A stretch of 64,000 nucleotides of DNA from Streblospio benedicti (lineage: Eukaryota; Annelida; Polychaeta; Spionida; Spionidae). The position numbers were made by a program, and so were the translations under genes. Positions 1 through 10,121 of the stretch are shown here, one piece after another. The stretch is from assembly GCA_019095985.1 (NCBI GenBank), contig CM032665.1:40213761-40277760 (forward strand). Reading direction: 5' to 3'. Below the pieces are notes generated by a model. It was given only the letters and a program-made list of their open reading frames with translations. It searched no databases and had not been told where the DNA came from. Every line of letters begins with the position of its first letter. Within the stretch, counting starts at the first letter, position 1.

Positions 1-40
1 AAGCCGACATCAGCTCCTATGAGTAATGAAACTCACTGAC

Positions 41-220
41 CTGGACCTTGATGATGATGGCTGCGATGAGGACGCCCACGCTCTGGATGAGGTCGCCCAC
101 CACATGGATCATGGCCGCGCGCACGTTGATGTTCCGGGGCCGGGGCGGGGACTCGGTGGGCTCGATGATCACGGTCGACTCATCGTCACCGCCCACATGG
201 CTGTCGTGACTAGAGGACAC
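41..220 (-). CDS. SLC30A: ZnT coding exon 7: acidic loop and TM5 with second HxxxD
   Basis: Acceptor CCCCGCCAG, then VSSSHDSHVGGDDESTV, a Pro-rich stretch, NINVRAAMIHVVGDLIQS and IAAIIIKVQ at a GTCAGT donor, phase 0. H327 and D331 complete the zinc transport site, and NVRAAMIHVVGDLIQS is near-identical to the TM5 region of the family. The next exon, expected to encode the loop to TM6, is outside the window. Confidence 0.93.
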
Positions 221-3200
221 CTGGCGGGGTAAAGGATCGGCTGATCATGAAACATGAAGGAGCGTAAAACATGGGCTGATCATGAAACGAGGTAGAGGAT
301 AAAACAGGTGTGTATGGACATATGATCACTGCAGACTCGTCGTTGCATGCCACATGGAGTCGTTACTGGCCGTCGCCTGACAGGGTAAACCATGGGCTCT
401 TTATAGTTGAATAGTGGAGACAGATTACCACAAAAACAAGGTTCATTCAAAGAAAAGTCTATTTTGGAGGCAACTTGCAGTTTGCCTGTCTCAAAAAATT
501 ACTAATATGACAGCCAGTTCATGGACTTGCAAACACCACATTAGTCGAAATGTTCACACTATGCTGTCTGACTTGACAGCGCCAAAAAATTTGATCATCT
601 TGGTAGCCTTCCTTAGAATTAATACAGGAAGGGAAGAATCAAGATTACATTTGAGAGAAGAGGATAATGTGTGCATGATGTTTTATGTGCATACATGCAT
701 GAGCTCGAGTGAGTAGGTTGCCATTTTATGCACAATGTTTATGACCTCTCACATCTGTCCACATTACCGAAAAACATCTTTTCTGTATAACATAAGTCAC
801 AGCACAAGGATAGAGAATTGTTTGCTATATGAAAACCCACACATAATGCCATCTTCACGTACATATCAGTTATCACACTGTAATTAAACGTGTACTGGAA
901 TCAACATGGTTACTGCGTGAAAGTAAAATGTAAATGATTTTTTGCTTATTTACAGTTGCAATTCACAGTTTGTTGTGCTCTAGCAACTTTACATCTACAC
1001 CAAGTCATTGGCATCCTTTTCACACTATATCTTTCTCAACTCTCCGTGCAGCATACAGTGCATACCTCCTCTTCCAAGTGGCTGTGTCCGCCGTGTGAGT
1101 GTCCGTGGCCCCCGCCGAAGTGAGAGTGCGGCACGGAGCACTTCCTACACAGCCCGCTGTGCAGCACCAGGCCCATCCTGATAAAAAAAAAGTCATAAAT
1201 GTTCATGCAGTCGACAAATGTTCTCGACACTTTGGTTTCTTAATGGGTTGTAGACAGGCATGGTTGTTAACTGTTAGTTTATATGGTGTTGCCAACCTGT
1301 TAACAAACATTGTTTGCAATCATTCCTTGTTAACAAGGGTTGTTCCATCGTCGGTCTACCCTATATGTGAATATTTCAATAGACACAGAACACCATGCAT
1401 TAGATACATGCATGGTGTGGCACCGAAAGGGTTAAAAAGAGTAGCTCAATAGTAGGCTTAAACCAAGGGCCCAAGTATCGTGAAAACGGCCTACATGTGA
1501 CTATCTCAATAGACTTGAATATGACATCATCATGTAATACAGCTCAAGCGTAGCCAGAAAATACCCAGTACTCACACGATGTTGAAGGCGACTCCGAGCG
1601 CGGCCACGATCAGCATCTCGTCGGCCTGGATGTCGTAGTCGTTGTGGCGGATCCGGTCGACGGCGAAGAACACGAGGACGGCCGTGGCCAGCCAGATGAT
1701 GAGGATGGACACCAGCGCGCCCAGGATCTCTGTAGTAGCACAGCATCTCGTATTATTAGATGTCATTGGGTCATTTGACTGATTTTCACATCATCAGTTC
1801 ATCACACACCTCAGCTTTATTGTTAGATGTCATTGAGTAATTAGACTGACTGTACAGCACACACAACACCTCAATTCTATTGTTAGATGTTATTGGGTCA
1901 TAAGAGTGATTCATATGCAGATCCAGATCCAGATCCATCAGCCATACTTTTTTCACCCCCAAAATGTCATTTTTCATGTGTTTTTTGCATATTCGCGATT
2001 CTTTTTGTGCACAAAACCAATATTAAAGATCGTGTGGATGCATTCCCTCCTCCTTTGGTGATATGAAAGTGTGATTAGACCTATGACTATATATAATAAT
2101 GCATAGTAGCCAATGGTGGGCTTCAAATACACAATATAACAGGATAGCACCAAATCATGTCATTTGATGAGGATAGACACCAGCTCACCAAGGATTTCTA
2201 CAATAGGGATAGGCCAGGGAGTTAGTCTCACAAGCACCTTACGCTCACTAAAACTTAATCTATTCTACTGGATTTTAAAATAACTTAATAAATTTTATGA
2301 CATGTAATAAATATTGGAGCCCCCTATTCACAGCAAGATTTCAACATTCAAGTAAAAAATCGTAGAACTGCAAATATATACAGTTATTCATTGCAATGAT
2401 CAGGGTTTAATGGCTCTTTACTTCTGGTGAAAACAAGAATGCAAGGGATAATGTGTTCAATAAACGTGTCTCTACATTAAATATGTTATTAATGTAGGGT
2501 TCAATAACACTCATTTCTATTATATTCATGAATATTTCAAATAAACAGTTGCTTAATCAAAATGATGTTAATGCATAGAGGGCTAAATCACACAGCAGTG
2601 CCAGCATGCATGATGTATGAATTCTCATTTTATCCTTTTATCATCATGTATGTAGGTGATTCTTACTAGTATTTGCATATGCATGTGCACTTATCACACT
2701 CTCTAAATCTTTGTTTCATTACAAAAATTATTCATGTGAATTTTAATGACAATTCTACTCTCACTGTTATGGCAAGCAAGCTCCTACCACTGCATTGATA
2801 TAGCTAAAGACATAGCTTTCATTTGACTATATCAAGTGGGCGTGACAGTACTTGAATTCACGACCCCAAGGTTGTGAGACCAGAATGATACCATCATCCC
2901 AAGTAGCGGGCTGTTAAAAGTTTACACAGATAAACCGTTGTCTCTGTAACCCCCAGCCAACATACTTGGCCAGTTATCATCTCAACCCAGAGGTCGTGGT
3001 TTCAAATCCCACCGACGGAAAAGTTTGGGAGGTCTAATGTTTCAGCCGCAAAGAAGGTCTGTGACTCTATGAACAATGCATATATATTTCCCCCAAGTTT
3101 GCTTGTCAATTCAATTCTACTCTCACTGTCATGGCAAGCAACTTCCTACCACTTGATATAGTCAAATGGAAGCGATGTCTTCAGCTATATCAATAAAGCT

Positions 3201-6200
3201 AATCTTATTCTTGCTCTTGTTATTAATGTGGATTTTAAAATGTGTGACGTATCACCCAAAATAAAGCTATCTACCCCATTACATCAACAGACAGAACCCA
3301 CCTGCGCGGTAGAAGCCGAAGGACATGCGTGTGGTGGCGGGTTTGCGCGCCACCCAGAGCGCGAACAGCGACACCATGAAGCCGGCGAGGTCTGACGCCA
3401 TGTGGGTGGCGTCGGTCACCAGTGCCAGTGAGTTGGACAGCACGCCACCTGGAGGGGAAGGACAAGATATTTTTTTACATTACAATACACTACATTGAAT
3501 GGCAGATACAGGTTTTTGGAAAAGGGGAGGGGGGCGCACTTAAAAGATTTCATGGGTTTCATACGCGCGATCAATGGCAGACATGCCAAAAACCCTACGA
3601 AAATGTAGTATTTTGGTGGGAAAAGGGGAGCGGGCACGCCCCTCACACTGGATCTGCCTATGAACATTTTTTGCATTGCAATACACTACATTGTTCATTA
3701 CTACATTGTTCATTACATTACATTATTAATATCATAACTTTTAACATGCTATATATAGCACATTCACAGCACATCAGATTCTGTTCATTCTATCACACAC
3801 ACACATTGGGCTCTTTAGATTTGAATGCACTATAGTGTACTGGCTGTTCATATGTTTTAGGGGGGTACGTAAGGAATATTGCCTTTTTCTGCTTTACGTA
3901 GTGGTACCGACAGTAATATACTGATAATTATGTCCACAACCACTGATGCTGGTGCCTGTGGTTTCAAATGGTAGGCAAAGATGATGATGAAGATGATGAA
4001 GTAGGTGAGTGAGTGCGCGTGTGCTCACTCACCCTCTGTTCTCATGTTGTCTCCATCAATCAGGCGAACACTTACTTCATTAGCAAAACTCAGAAATCCT
4101 GACAAAAAGTAAGTTAACCAGTGTCGACATTTTGGTAGTATGTTTGTTTTTTTGCGTTTGTGGTGTTCTTAACGTACTGACTGATGCACTGGCTTCGTAC
4201 AGCCCTCCTACAGCCAGGTTACTGCTTAAGTGGCCTTGAAAGTACCTTGACATGTCAAATTTTCTCCTTCACAGTCTCCATACTGTCTCAAAAATCTTGC
4301 TTTCACAGCACTGGACACACCCTGATGGCCATTGTCTCTATTGTATGTGCGTGTGAGTTCACTCACCCAAGGTGTGTGCCTGTGCCGGTGTACACTCACC
4401 CATGGTGCATGCCCATATGTTTACTCACCCATGGTGCGTGCCCGTGTGTTCACTCAGCAATGGTGCATGCCTGTGTTCACTCACCCATGGTGCACATATG
4501 TGTGTGTGTTCACTCACCGACAATCTCGGCGACCATGAAGCAGCAGCACAGGACGCTGACCACGATGAGCTGGTTGCGTGCAGTCAAGTCGGCGGCTGCC
4601 GCCGCACGGTGGCAGTGGTGGTCCTGGAACACAGGGCTCAGTCAGGGGAAACACCACACTAACTGACTGGTTTGACATGATCAGATTACAACTAGAGGCA
4701 TCCACATCAAAATCACATGATGGCAGTGTTACTGCAAGTATCTCTAATAGTGCTTAATGTTGTTTGAATTCAGTTCATGGGTTTAAGTCTATGTGATAGG
4801 GTAAGAAACAGGAGAAGTGAAAGGTGTCCTTAAAAGATAGGTGTCCACACTGAAAGATTACAATATACCTTTACACAGTTTATACATCTGTGCTCGGCTT
4901 TATGTAAAAGGATGTTCAGTTTTTTCTGCTTTTGTGATGTTGTCAAATGAGACACCTACCGCAGCATAAGCAAGGTCACATCATTAAATGGCATAATACA
5001 TTGGGGTGCCTTTTGAAAATTTCATATCTCATCGTATCAGAAGGAACTATAGCACTCAAGAAGCATTCCGCTGGAGCCACCTGCACCCCCTCCCTCCTCC
5101 TAACCCAGGTGTGCCTATAGGCATAAAGCTGACACGCACCTCCTCTGCTGTGGTGGGGTGGTCGCCCTCGTCCCCGGCCGGCAGTGCTGCCATCTCTCGG
5201 CTGCTACCAGCAATGCCGACGCTGCCACCATCGCTGATCTGTGGGGAAGAATACAGGGTCACCTCTTATCAATGACAGATCCAGGTTTTTGGAAAAAGGG
5301 GGGGGTCGGCAAACTTAAGGGATTTCATGGGTTTCGTAAGCACGATCGATGGTGGACGTGTAAAAAACCCTATGAAAATGAAGTATTTTGGTGCCCCCAC
5401 CCCCCTGGATTTGCCTCTTATGGACAAGGTACACACGTACTCAGATGCTTCTATCGGTCATAACCGGTGACGTTTCGTTGGATCTTCCATCTGCTTCAGG
5501 CTTCGGTGGTTGTGACGGACAGAAGCATCTGAGTAGGTTTGTACTTTCTCCCTATGATGAATCCAGATGCTATGAAATCATTTAACTATATGATACAGTG
5601 AAACCTCTAATGAAGAAAGACTATCGACATATGGAGACCATCTCTATGATAAGACTATTTAGCATGGTCTTAAATCTCCATGAAAAGGCCAACACTTAAG
5701 AGACCACCTCTATAATAAGAACATTTTGCATGGTCTGACACCTCCATATAGAGGGCATCTCTATAAAAAAGACTACCTCTATAATAAGATCATTTTGCAT
5801 GGTCTGAAACCTCCACAAAGAGGTCACCTCTATAAAAAAAGACCACCTCTATGATAAGACCATCATGGTGTGTGGCGACTGAAAATCACTGCATTTCCTC
5901 ATACCCCTCTAACCCCATGGCCATAACCAATGGTAGCCCCCTATTTCTAAAGGCTGTACTGTACACGTGACTCACCTGAAGGTACTCCCCGCCCCCACCA
6001 CCAGACGGAGCCATGTGTCCGTTAAGGTATGTGTTTTGCACACGCGTCACAGCTGCATCTCCGGGACGACCCCCGCTGATGGCGAACAGCCCCCCGCCCC
6101 CCTCCACCCCTGCTGTCACCGCCCCGTATGTACGCTTCACCACTGGGCTGCTGTTGTTGTTGCTGTTGTTGACGACATTTGTCAACATGACGTCATCAGT

Positions 6201-6221
6201 AGCTGCTGTTGACTGGGACAT
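41..6221 (-). CDS. SLC30A: SLC30 zinc transporter, ZnT2/3/8 type (5' seven coding exons; 3' part outside window)
   Basis: Whole gene model, join of minus-strand exons 6221-5976, 5238-5140, 4623-4518, 3448-3302, 1729-1576, 1177-1066 and 220-41. It totals 1044 nt, 348 codons, with every junction in frame at GT/AG borders. Family knowledge: these proteins exchange protons for zinc and load it from cytosol into secretory or endosomal vesicles. Seen: a Gly/Asn-rich N-terminus of 115 residues, an HHCHR zinc-binding motif (117-121), TM1 (~134-151), TM2 with H166xxxD170, the family signature RAEILGAL (198-205), TM3, TM4, a His-rich loop with HGHSHGGHSH (275-284), and TM5 with H327xxxD331. The two HxxxD pairs are the zinc transport site, so the protein should be active. 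TM6 and the C-terminal domain lie left of position 1. Isoform assignment within ZnT2/3/4/8 is not possible from this part. Confidence 0.95.
221..1065 (-). other. ZnT intron 6
   Basis: 845-bp intron. The end next to exon 6 is SINE-derived (942-1058). Nothing recognisable is seen in 300-900. Confidence 0.85.
942..1058 (-). mobile_element. SINE family 1, 3' part
   Basis: Matches the 3' half of the tRNA-derived SINE seen whole at 29335-29672: shared words include CACACTATATCTTTCTC, the interval ending in AGCATAC, and the TTATTTACAGTTGCAATTCAC end. The head is absent. It stops about 7 nt from the splice donor of ZnT exon 6. Confidence 0.75.
1066..1177 (-). CDS. SLC30A: ZnT coding exon 6: end of TM4 and His-rich loop
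   Basis: Acceptor TTTATCAG, then MGLVLHSGLCRKCSVPHSHF and the His-rich run HGHSHGGHSH, ending HLEEE at a GTATGC donor, phase 0. The loop lies between TM4 and TM5 on the cytosolic side and is thought to gather zinc for transport. CRKC (261-264) adds a possible extra metal ligand pair next to the His run. SINE-derived sequence starts only about 7 nt inside the following intron. Confidence 0.93.
1178..1575 (-). other. ZnT intron 5
   Basis: 398-bp intron; no repeat or motif recognised. Confidence 0.8.
1576..1729 (-). CDS. SLC30A: ZnT coding exon 5: TM3 and start of TM4
   Basis: Acceptor CTACTACAG, then AG completing the Glu codon of RAEILGAL; ends AFNIV at a GTGAGTAC donor, phase 2. TM3 is about 201-222, followed by DRIRHNDYDIQADEM, equivalent to the short loop of human ZnT proteins, and TM4. 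A degraded copy of the first part of this exon sits in the preceding intron at 2163-2197. Confidence 0.95.
1750..1910. repeat. Degenerate tandem repeat, period 60-67 bp
   Basis: TTAGATGTCATTG or TTAGATGTTATTG recurs at 1756, 1823 and 1883, each followed by GGGTCA- or GAGTAA-like sequence and an ACACACCTCA-like spacer. About 2.5 units, next to the exon-5 acceptor. Confidence 0.7.
2163..2207 (-). pseudogene. Decayed partial copy of ZnT exon 5 start
   Basis: The minus strand reads a TAG acceptor, then AA ATC CTT GGT GAG CTG, encoding (E)ILGELVSILI against EILGALVSILI in exon 5. Splice phase is identical, and three of the four codon differences are synonymous. Similarity ends after Ile-Lys and a stop follows soon, so it is a relic, not a usable exon. 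It lies in the intron just upstream of the real exon 5. Confidence 0.7.
2750..3191. repeat. Direct repeats with an inverted 43-bp module
   Basis: A ~41-bp sequence starting CAATTCTACTCTCACTGT occurs at 2750-2790 and 3112-3152. Each copy is followed by a 43-bp module (2797-2839 and 3149-3191) in opposite orientation, about 90% identical once reverse-complemented. The module has its own 9-bp inverted ends, TTGATATAG and CTATATCAA. Between the copies (2840-3111) is a tRNA-like stretch with a B-box-like GGTTTCAAATCCC at about 3000. It could be a non-autonomous transposon with 43-bp terminal inverted repeats, or a duplicated unit whose module flipped. Confidence 0.7.
3302..3448 (-). CDS. SLC30A: ZnT coding exon 4: TM2 with HxxxD zinc site
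   Basis: Acceptor CCCCTCCAG, donor GTGGGT; enters in phase 1 and leaves in phase 1. It encodes GGVLSNSLALVTDATHMASD and on through FALWVARKPATTRMSFGFYRA. H166 and D170 are half of the tetrahedral zinc transport site of the family. The TM2-TM3 loop RKPATTRMSFGFYRAE matches the strongly conserved family loop, which is the best single identifier of this gene. Confidence 0.95.
3449..4517 (-). other. ZnT intron 3
   Basis: 1069-bp intron with one MITE (3501-3658) and the donor-derived minisatellite (4360-4518). The part 3660-4350 holds short CA/GTGAGT-rich runs and nothing else recognised. Confidence 0.85.
3501..3658. mobile_element. GGCAGATCCAGG-family MITE
   Basis: Begins GGCAGATACAGGTTTTTGGA and ends CTGGATCTGCC, its imperfect reverse complement. 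The inside has GATTTCATGGGTTTC and a CCTACGAAAATG word shared with copies at 5273, 12107 and elsewhere. 158 bp, non-coding, superfamily not assigned. Confidence 0.75.
4360..4518 (-). repeat. Minisatellite of splice-donor-like units
   Basis: CACTCACC-type words (GGTGAGTG on the gene strand) occur at 4360, 4393, 4422, 4451, 4478 and 4511, spaced 27-33 bp, separated by ATGGTGCATGCCCGTGTGTT-like sequence. The last unit is the real exon-3 donor. One unit has the core changed to CTGAGTG and one to GGTGAGTA. Confidence 0.85.
4518..4623 (-). CDS. SLC30A: ZnT coding exon 3: HHCHR motif and TM1 (residues 116-151)
   Basis: Acceptor TGTTCCAG, then DHHCHRAAAAADLTARNQ and a hydrophobic segment ending VAEIVG at a GGTGAGTG donor, phase 1. 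The HHCHR motif corresponds to the conserved (H)CHCH motif just before TM1 of ZnT2, ZnT3 and ZnT8, which binds zinc in the cytosol. TM1 spans about 134-151. The donor is the first unit of a tandem array that repeats the donor-like sequence into the intron (4360-4518). Confidence 0.92.
4624..5139 (-). other. ZnT intron 2
   Basis: 516-bp intron; AGGTGTCC appears twice (4810-4850) but no element is recognised. Confidence 0.75.
5140..5238 (-). CDS. SLC30A: ZnT coding exon 2 (residues 83-115)
   Basis: Phase 0 on both sides: acceptor CCCCACAG, then ISDGGSVGIA, ending TTAEE at a GTGCGT donor. It encodes 33 acidic, Ser/Gly/Ala-rich cytosolic residues and no known domain. A symmetrical 99-nt exon could be skipped without a frameshift, so alternative N-termini are possible (inference). 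Confidence 0.8.
5273..5415. mobile_element. GGCAGATCCAGG-family MITE
   Basis: Begins GACAGATCCAGGTTTTTGGA, ends CCTGGATTTGCC, with GGATTTCATGGGTTTCGTA and CCCTATGAAAATGAAGT inside. About 35 bp upstream of the exon-2 acceptor. Confidence 0.8.
5426..5565 (-). mobile_element. GAAGCATCTGAGTA foldback (hammerhead-like family)
   Basis: ACTCAGATGCTTCT (5431-5445) and AGAAGCATCTGAGTA (5520-5535) are inverted. The minus strand between them reads CCTGAAGCAGATGG then ACGAAACGTC, like the motif at 58370. Sequence after the right arm (GTAGGTT, TGATGAATCC) is also shared with 58440-58480. Confidence 0.65.
5594..5875. mobile_element. pogo/Tc1-like MITE, expanded internal modules (copy 1)
   Basis: Family definition: typical copies start TA-CAGTAGAACCTCT, end in the reverse complement GGTTCTACTGTA, are about 180 bp, and carry internal AGACCACCTCTATAATAAGA and ATGGTCC modules in both orientations. 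TA flanks and the CAGT start fit Tc1/mariner, most like pogo/Tigger. This copy starts TACAGTGAAACCTCT and has the module about four times in a row, without a clear right end. Confidence 0.75.
5976..6221 (-). CDS. SLC30A: ZnT coding exon 1 (residues 1-82)
   Basis: Starts at the ATG at 6221-6219 (MSQSTAATDD) and ends EYLQ before a GTGAGT donor, phase 0. The frame stays open a little further upstream but without another ATG, so this start is preferred. The exon encodes a low-complexity cytosolic N-terminus with Asn/Ser and Gly runs and a TYGAV motif. It is longer than the usual N-terminus of the family and poorly conserved in general. A 5' untranslated exon must lie further right but cannot be recognised. 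Confidence 0.85.
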
Positions 6222-7643
6222 TGTGGGTCGTAAATGTGGGTCCAGTTTTATGTTTGTCACTTTTTAATTCATTGGTTGGTAGTTTTTTTATGGTCTATAA
6301 ACAAATGGATATTTTTTTGGCAGGGTGCTCTCTTTTGGCAACTCAATATCACACTTTATTCCATCTCCACCTGGTGTTTATGATATACAGTGAGTTTGAT
6401 TTTGTCTTCATATATGCCCATACAGTCTTGATTATTGTTTATTGACCTACCTCCTCAGAGCCTACCTCATCCATGAGATACTTTGTTGCAATATACAGTG
6501 AAATACTTCAAGTCCAATGCACTTAGTACTCTATGATTGGTATTAGTTTAAATCTCATGGTGCTTACATTGCACATGGTTTACATAACTAAACCAACATC
6601 CAAAGTGTTAAACCATTTTAGAACACATACAGGTTCACAACACAGTATCTAATTCTTAAGTATAGCAATACATAATTTTGCATTCAAGATCCTCTTTTAT
6701 GATTGAATGTTATCATGACTTAAATAGAGTTTATCATGGTTTAATGTGATAAATCCATCCAGCCATCCACCCCCAAAGGTTTTTATATGTCAATCAATTA
6801 TTCCATGCGCGCGATACTTACAACCTATATACACCTATAGTTCAGTAGCACTTTGATTTTTCAAATTCTAAATAACACAACCATTCTTTGTACAACTTCA
6901 TTAATGTGAAATAATCCTCAGAAGTTCTGGCTCTACATACAGATCTCAGAGCATGAGATAACTTACACAATAAAGCCCAATTATCACAAACAACTAGATA
7001 TAAATGCAGCGTACCACCTAAATAGTTACACTACAAGTCTAAATTACCAGATTCAATGTATTCTAAATCACACAGTGCTGTATACTATGCGAACCGGTAA
7101 ATTTATTCTAAAATCAACAAGTTGCCTGTGTTATCAAGAGCCTCTAGCTTCTCCATTTGTTCTAATCCAAAATCCAAAGTTAACAAACTAAACAAAGCTG
7201 CCACATTTGTGATAACTATAAAACCACCGTAGAGTTGAGAACCTCAAACAAATTGACTGTTCATGTTCTTTTTAATGCTATCTACTAAGTCTTGTAAATA
7301 TATGACGTAAACATAATCCAAAAATACATATGGGTTTATTAATAAGGCTAGGCTGTTCAACTCTGTAACGACGTGATTTCTCTGTTAAATTCGTGGTTGG
7401 GTGTCTCCTAGTTAGCTATACCACGTTTAATGTGTCACAATGTCATTTGTATGTTTATGATGCTAGTTACTTTAAAAACCTACATACTGTCACGAATTGA
7501 CAAGTACAACATATGAACCTAATTTTAAAGCGCACTTTTAGCATTCAGTCTTTCCACCCTTTGGATGGATGTGAGGCAAATCAAGTCTTTTTTTAAAGTC
7601 AACTGCCTTCTCTGAACAAGTAGAGTGGAACGCACTTTGGTGT
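6222..7643. other. Upstream region of ZnT gene
   Basis: AT-rich DNA directly upstream of the ZnT start codon. It should hold the promoter or a 5' untranslated exon, but no TATA box, GC island or repeat is recognised. Confidence 0.6.
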
Positions 7644-7822
7644 TACAGTAGAGCCTCCCTATTAGACCACCCCTGGGCCTGCGCTCAAATGGTCTCATAG
7701 GGAGGTGGTCTCTGTATGGAGTTTCGGGTTGGTCTCTATATGTAGGCTTGGGACTACAAAAAATGGTCTTATTATTGAGGAGGTCTCTTTTAACAGGTGG
7801 TCTTGATGTAAGGTTGTTCTTA
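7644..7822. mobile_element. pogo-like MITE (copy 2)
   Basis: Left end TACAGTAGAGCCTCCCTATT; the right part reads GGTGGTCTTGATGTAAGGTT, so the last bases are degraded. Confidence 0.8.
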
Positions 7823-7825
7823 AAC

Positions 7826-8090
7826 TTAGACTATTCCGAGAAATCATATGCCCATATCAATACATGTACATGAATGCATCTAATAGACAATTATACACAT
7901 GTAGGTGTGTCCCTGTTTTTTGTATTTATTTTAATTACCGAACATATTTCACCTCAGACTATTTAGTTGAAAGAAATCATATGCACATATCAATAAATGT
8001 ACATGAATACATCTAATCGACAATTAACACAATGTAGGCGTGTTCTATTCCATTTTCTTCCAAGAAAATGACCTCATTTCTTTGAAAAAG
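7826..8090. repeat. Tandem duplication, unit ~133 bp
   Basis: AAATCATATGC at 7841 and 7974, each followed by CATATCAATA, TGTACATGAAT and a CATCTAAT core and then GTAGG-GTGT. Two diverged units. No coding potential. Confidence 0.7.
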
Positions 8091-8880
8091 ATGGACTGAC
8101 AGACTATTATTAGGCTATTTTCAATATCTAATATTCAGCTACTGATAAGAATTCATTTAATATATAATATCAAATGCATAGCTTAATGAACTTGTTTAAT
8201 ATAAGGTGTCAATTCTACTCTCACTGTTATACAGTTAATATAAGGTATATTCCTGCTTTTTTTTATTCATTGAAATGACCGGACATTTTTTTAATATGTT
8301 GAATATACACATGAATAGTTTGCTCTAAAAGTTGAGTTATACATACATTCTTGTAAATTGATTAAAAAATTTCCATCATTCATGGATAGGTAGTCACCAT
8401 CTGGGCACATATGCGCTGGAATAAGTGCATTTGTTAACAAAATAGTTGTTGTCGTACATATGCGAAACACGAGGTGTCAGCTGTTGGAAACCAGAGAGTT
8501 CATAAAACTATCATGTCTTCATGGATATTTAAAACATTATCTGAACAGTATAACTCATCGACATACAGCACAATTATAAGAAATAAATATACATGATAAT
8601 AACAACGTCATATAAAGAAAAAATTACTAAAACAAGATTATTTTTAAATGTTAACCTGATTGGGACAGCAAAATAAAGTCTGCCCATGCACGATCACCAG
8701 GACAGTCATTTTTAATCCATAACCTACACCAGAACAGTCATTTTCAATCCATAACGTAAACGCATCTGATGATTTGAAGATAAAGTGTCTCTCTCGACAA
8801 GTGGTTTTACGGTTCTTCACGAACGTTTTTTCCTTATGATTCTTATAGGGCGCAGTATCATCTCTCAGTTAATAAGCAGA
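8091..8880. other. AT-rich intergenic DNA
   Basis: Holds a 21-bp match to the 2750 direct repeat at 8213 (CAATTCTACTCTCACTGTTA) and a two-copy 32-bp repeat at 8698-8762 (CAGTCATTTTTAATCCATAA). Nothing else. Confidence 0.6.
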
Positions 8881-8923
8881 GTGAACGTTAATACTAAGAC
8901 ATTAAAAACATATTGTTGGTAAA

Positions 8924-9225
<302 letters not shown>

Positions 9226-9932
9226 ACAAAAACAACACGTTGAACATGGAACATGGACGTGTTTTTTGACACACGCTCACAGCAATGAATATGTAGATCT
9301 ATATGCTTACATGATTATCATTCCACGTATAAGGTCATCACTCTTAAATGTACCTGTTAGTATATAGGGAACCAATAGTTCCAACTGATCACTCTGCTTT
9401 ATCAATACACGGCACCCAATACATCACAGCAGACAGTCCAGTACCTTGATGTTCCCGATTGTGATATAATGGTCTTCCCCCTGTGGTTGATGTATGTGGA
9501 GGGAACCATGTGAAGAGTGCTGCTTTTCCGTCGGTCCTGGTGAAACTGGCATAAAAGTGAAACAATGAATACGAGGTGGGGGTGGGGGGGGCGTCAACCC
9601 CATTCAACTTGAACCCCATTATCCGTCCACCACAACAGCACAACTCTAAAGGGGCTAAGGTAATACCATTAATCACGGAATGTAAAGTGAAAATAAACAG
9701 GAACACTGAGCTCGGTGCTTTTTAAACATAAACATTACAAAATTGTTAAAACCATGCACCTGTAGATCATCTCACATCTGTACTAGAAGACATATTCCAA
9801 TCAACAGGGGATTCAAGGGGTATTGAATGTACGTCGACAGCAGCCATTTCAATCACAAGGATTTAATGTTGGCACGTCGACAGCAGCCAAAAACTTTGGT
9901 TGGCATGAAAACAAACAAAACAACAACATCGT
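9226..9932. other. Intergenic DNA
   Basis: Contains a CGTCGACAGCAGCCA 15-bp direct repeat (9832 and 9877) and a G-run at 9575. No gene recognised. Confidence 0.5.
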
Positions 9933-10121
9933 CCCATTAAGACCACCACTGCATTATGACCACCACTGTAAAGAGACCACCTCTGTAATAAGACCATTAG
10001 TCACGGACCCAAGTGTTCATAAACAGGCCAGCTCCAACCTTCGTAAAGAGACCACCTCACATCCCATTGGAACCACTTGAGGCCAGTCCCCAAGAGGACT
10101 TAATAGAGAGGTTTCATTGTA
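9933..10121. mobile_element. pogo-like MITE (copy 3)
   Basis: Starts CCCATTAAGACCACC without the outermost bases. Contains AGAGACCACCTCTGTAATAA and ends GAGAGGTTTCATTGTA. Confidence 0.75.

Larger units (their letters stand above)
1730..3301 (-). other. ZnT intron 4
   Basis: 1572-bp intron holding a short tandem repeat (1750-1910), a decayed exon-5 copy (2163-2207) and a direct-repeat/inverted-module structure (2750-3191). The interval 2220-2740 is AT-rich with nothing recognised. Confidence 0.85.
5239..5975 (-). other. ZnT intron 1
   Basis: 737-bp intron almost filled by repeats: a GGCAGATCCAGG-type MITE (5273-5415), a foldback with a GAAGCATCTGAGTA end (5426-5560) and a pogo-like array (5594-5875). 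Confidence 0.8.
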
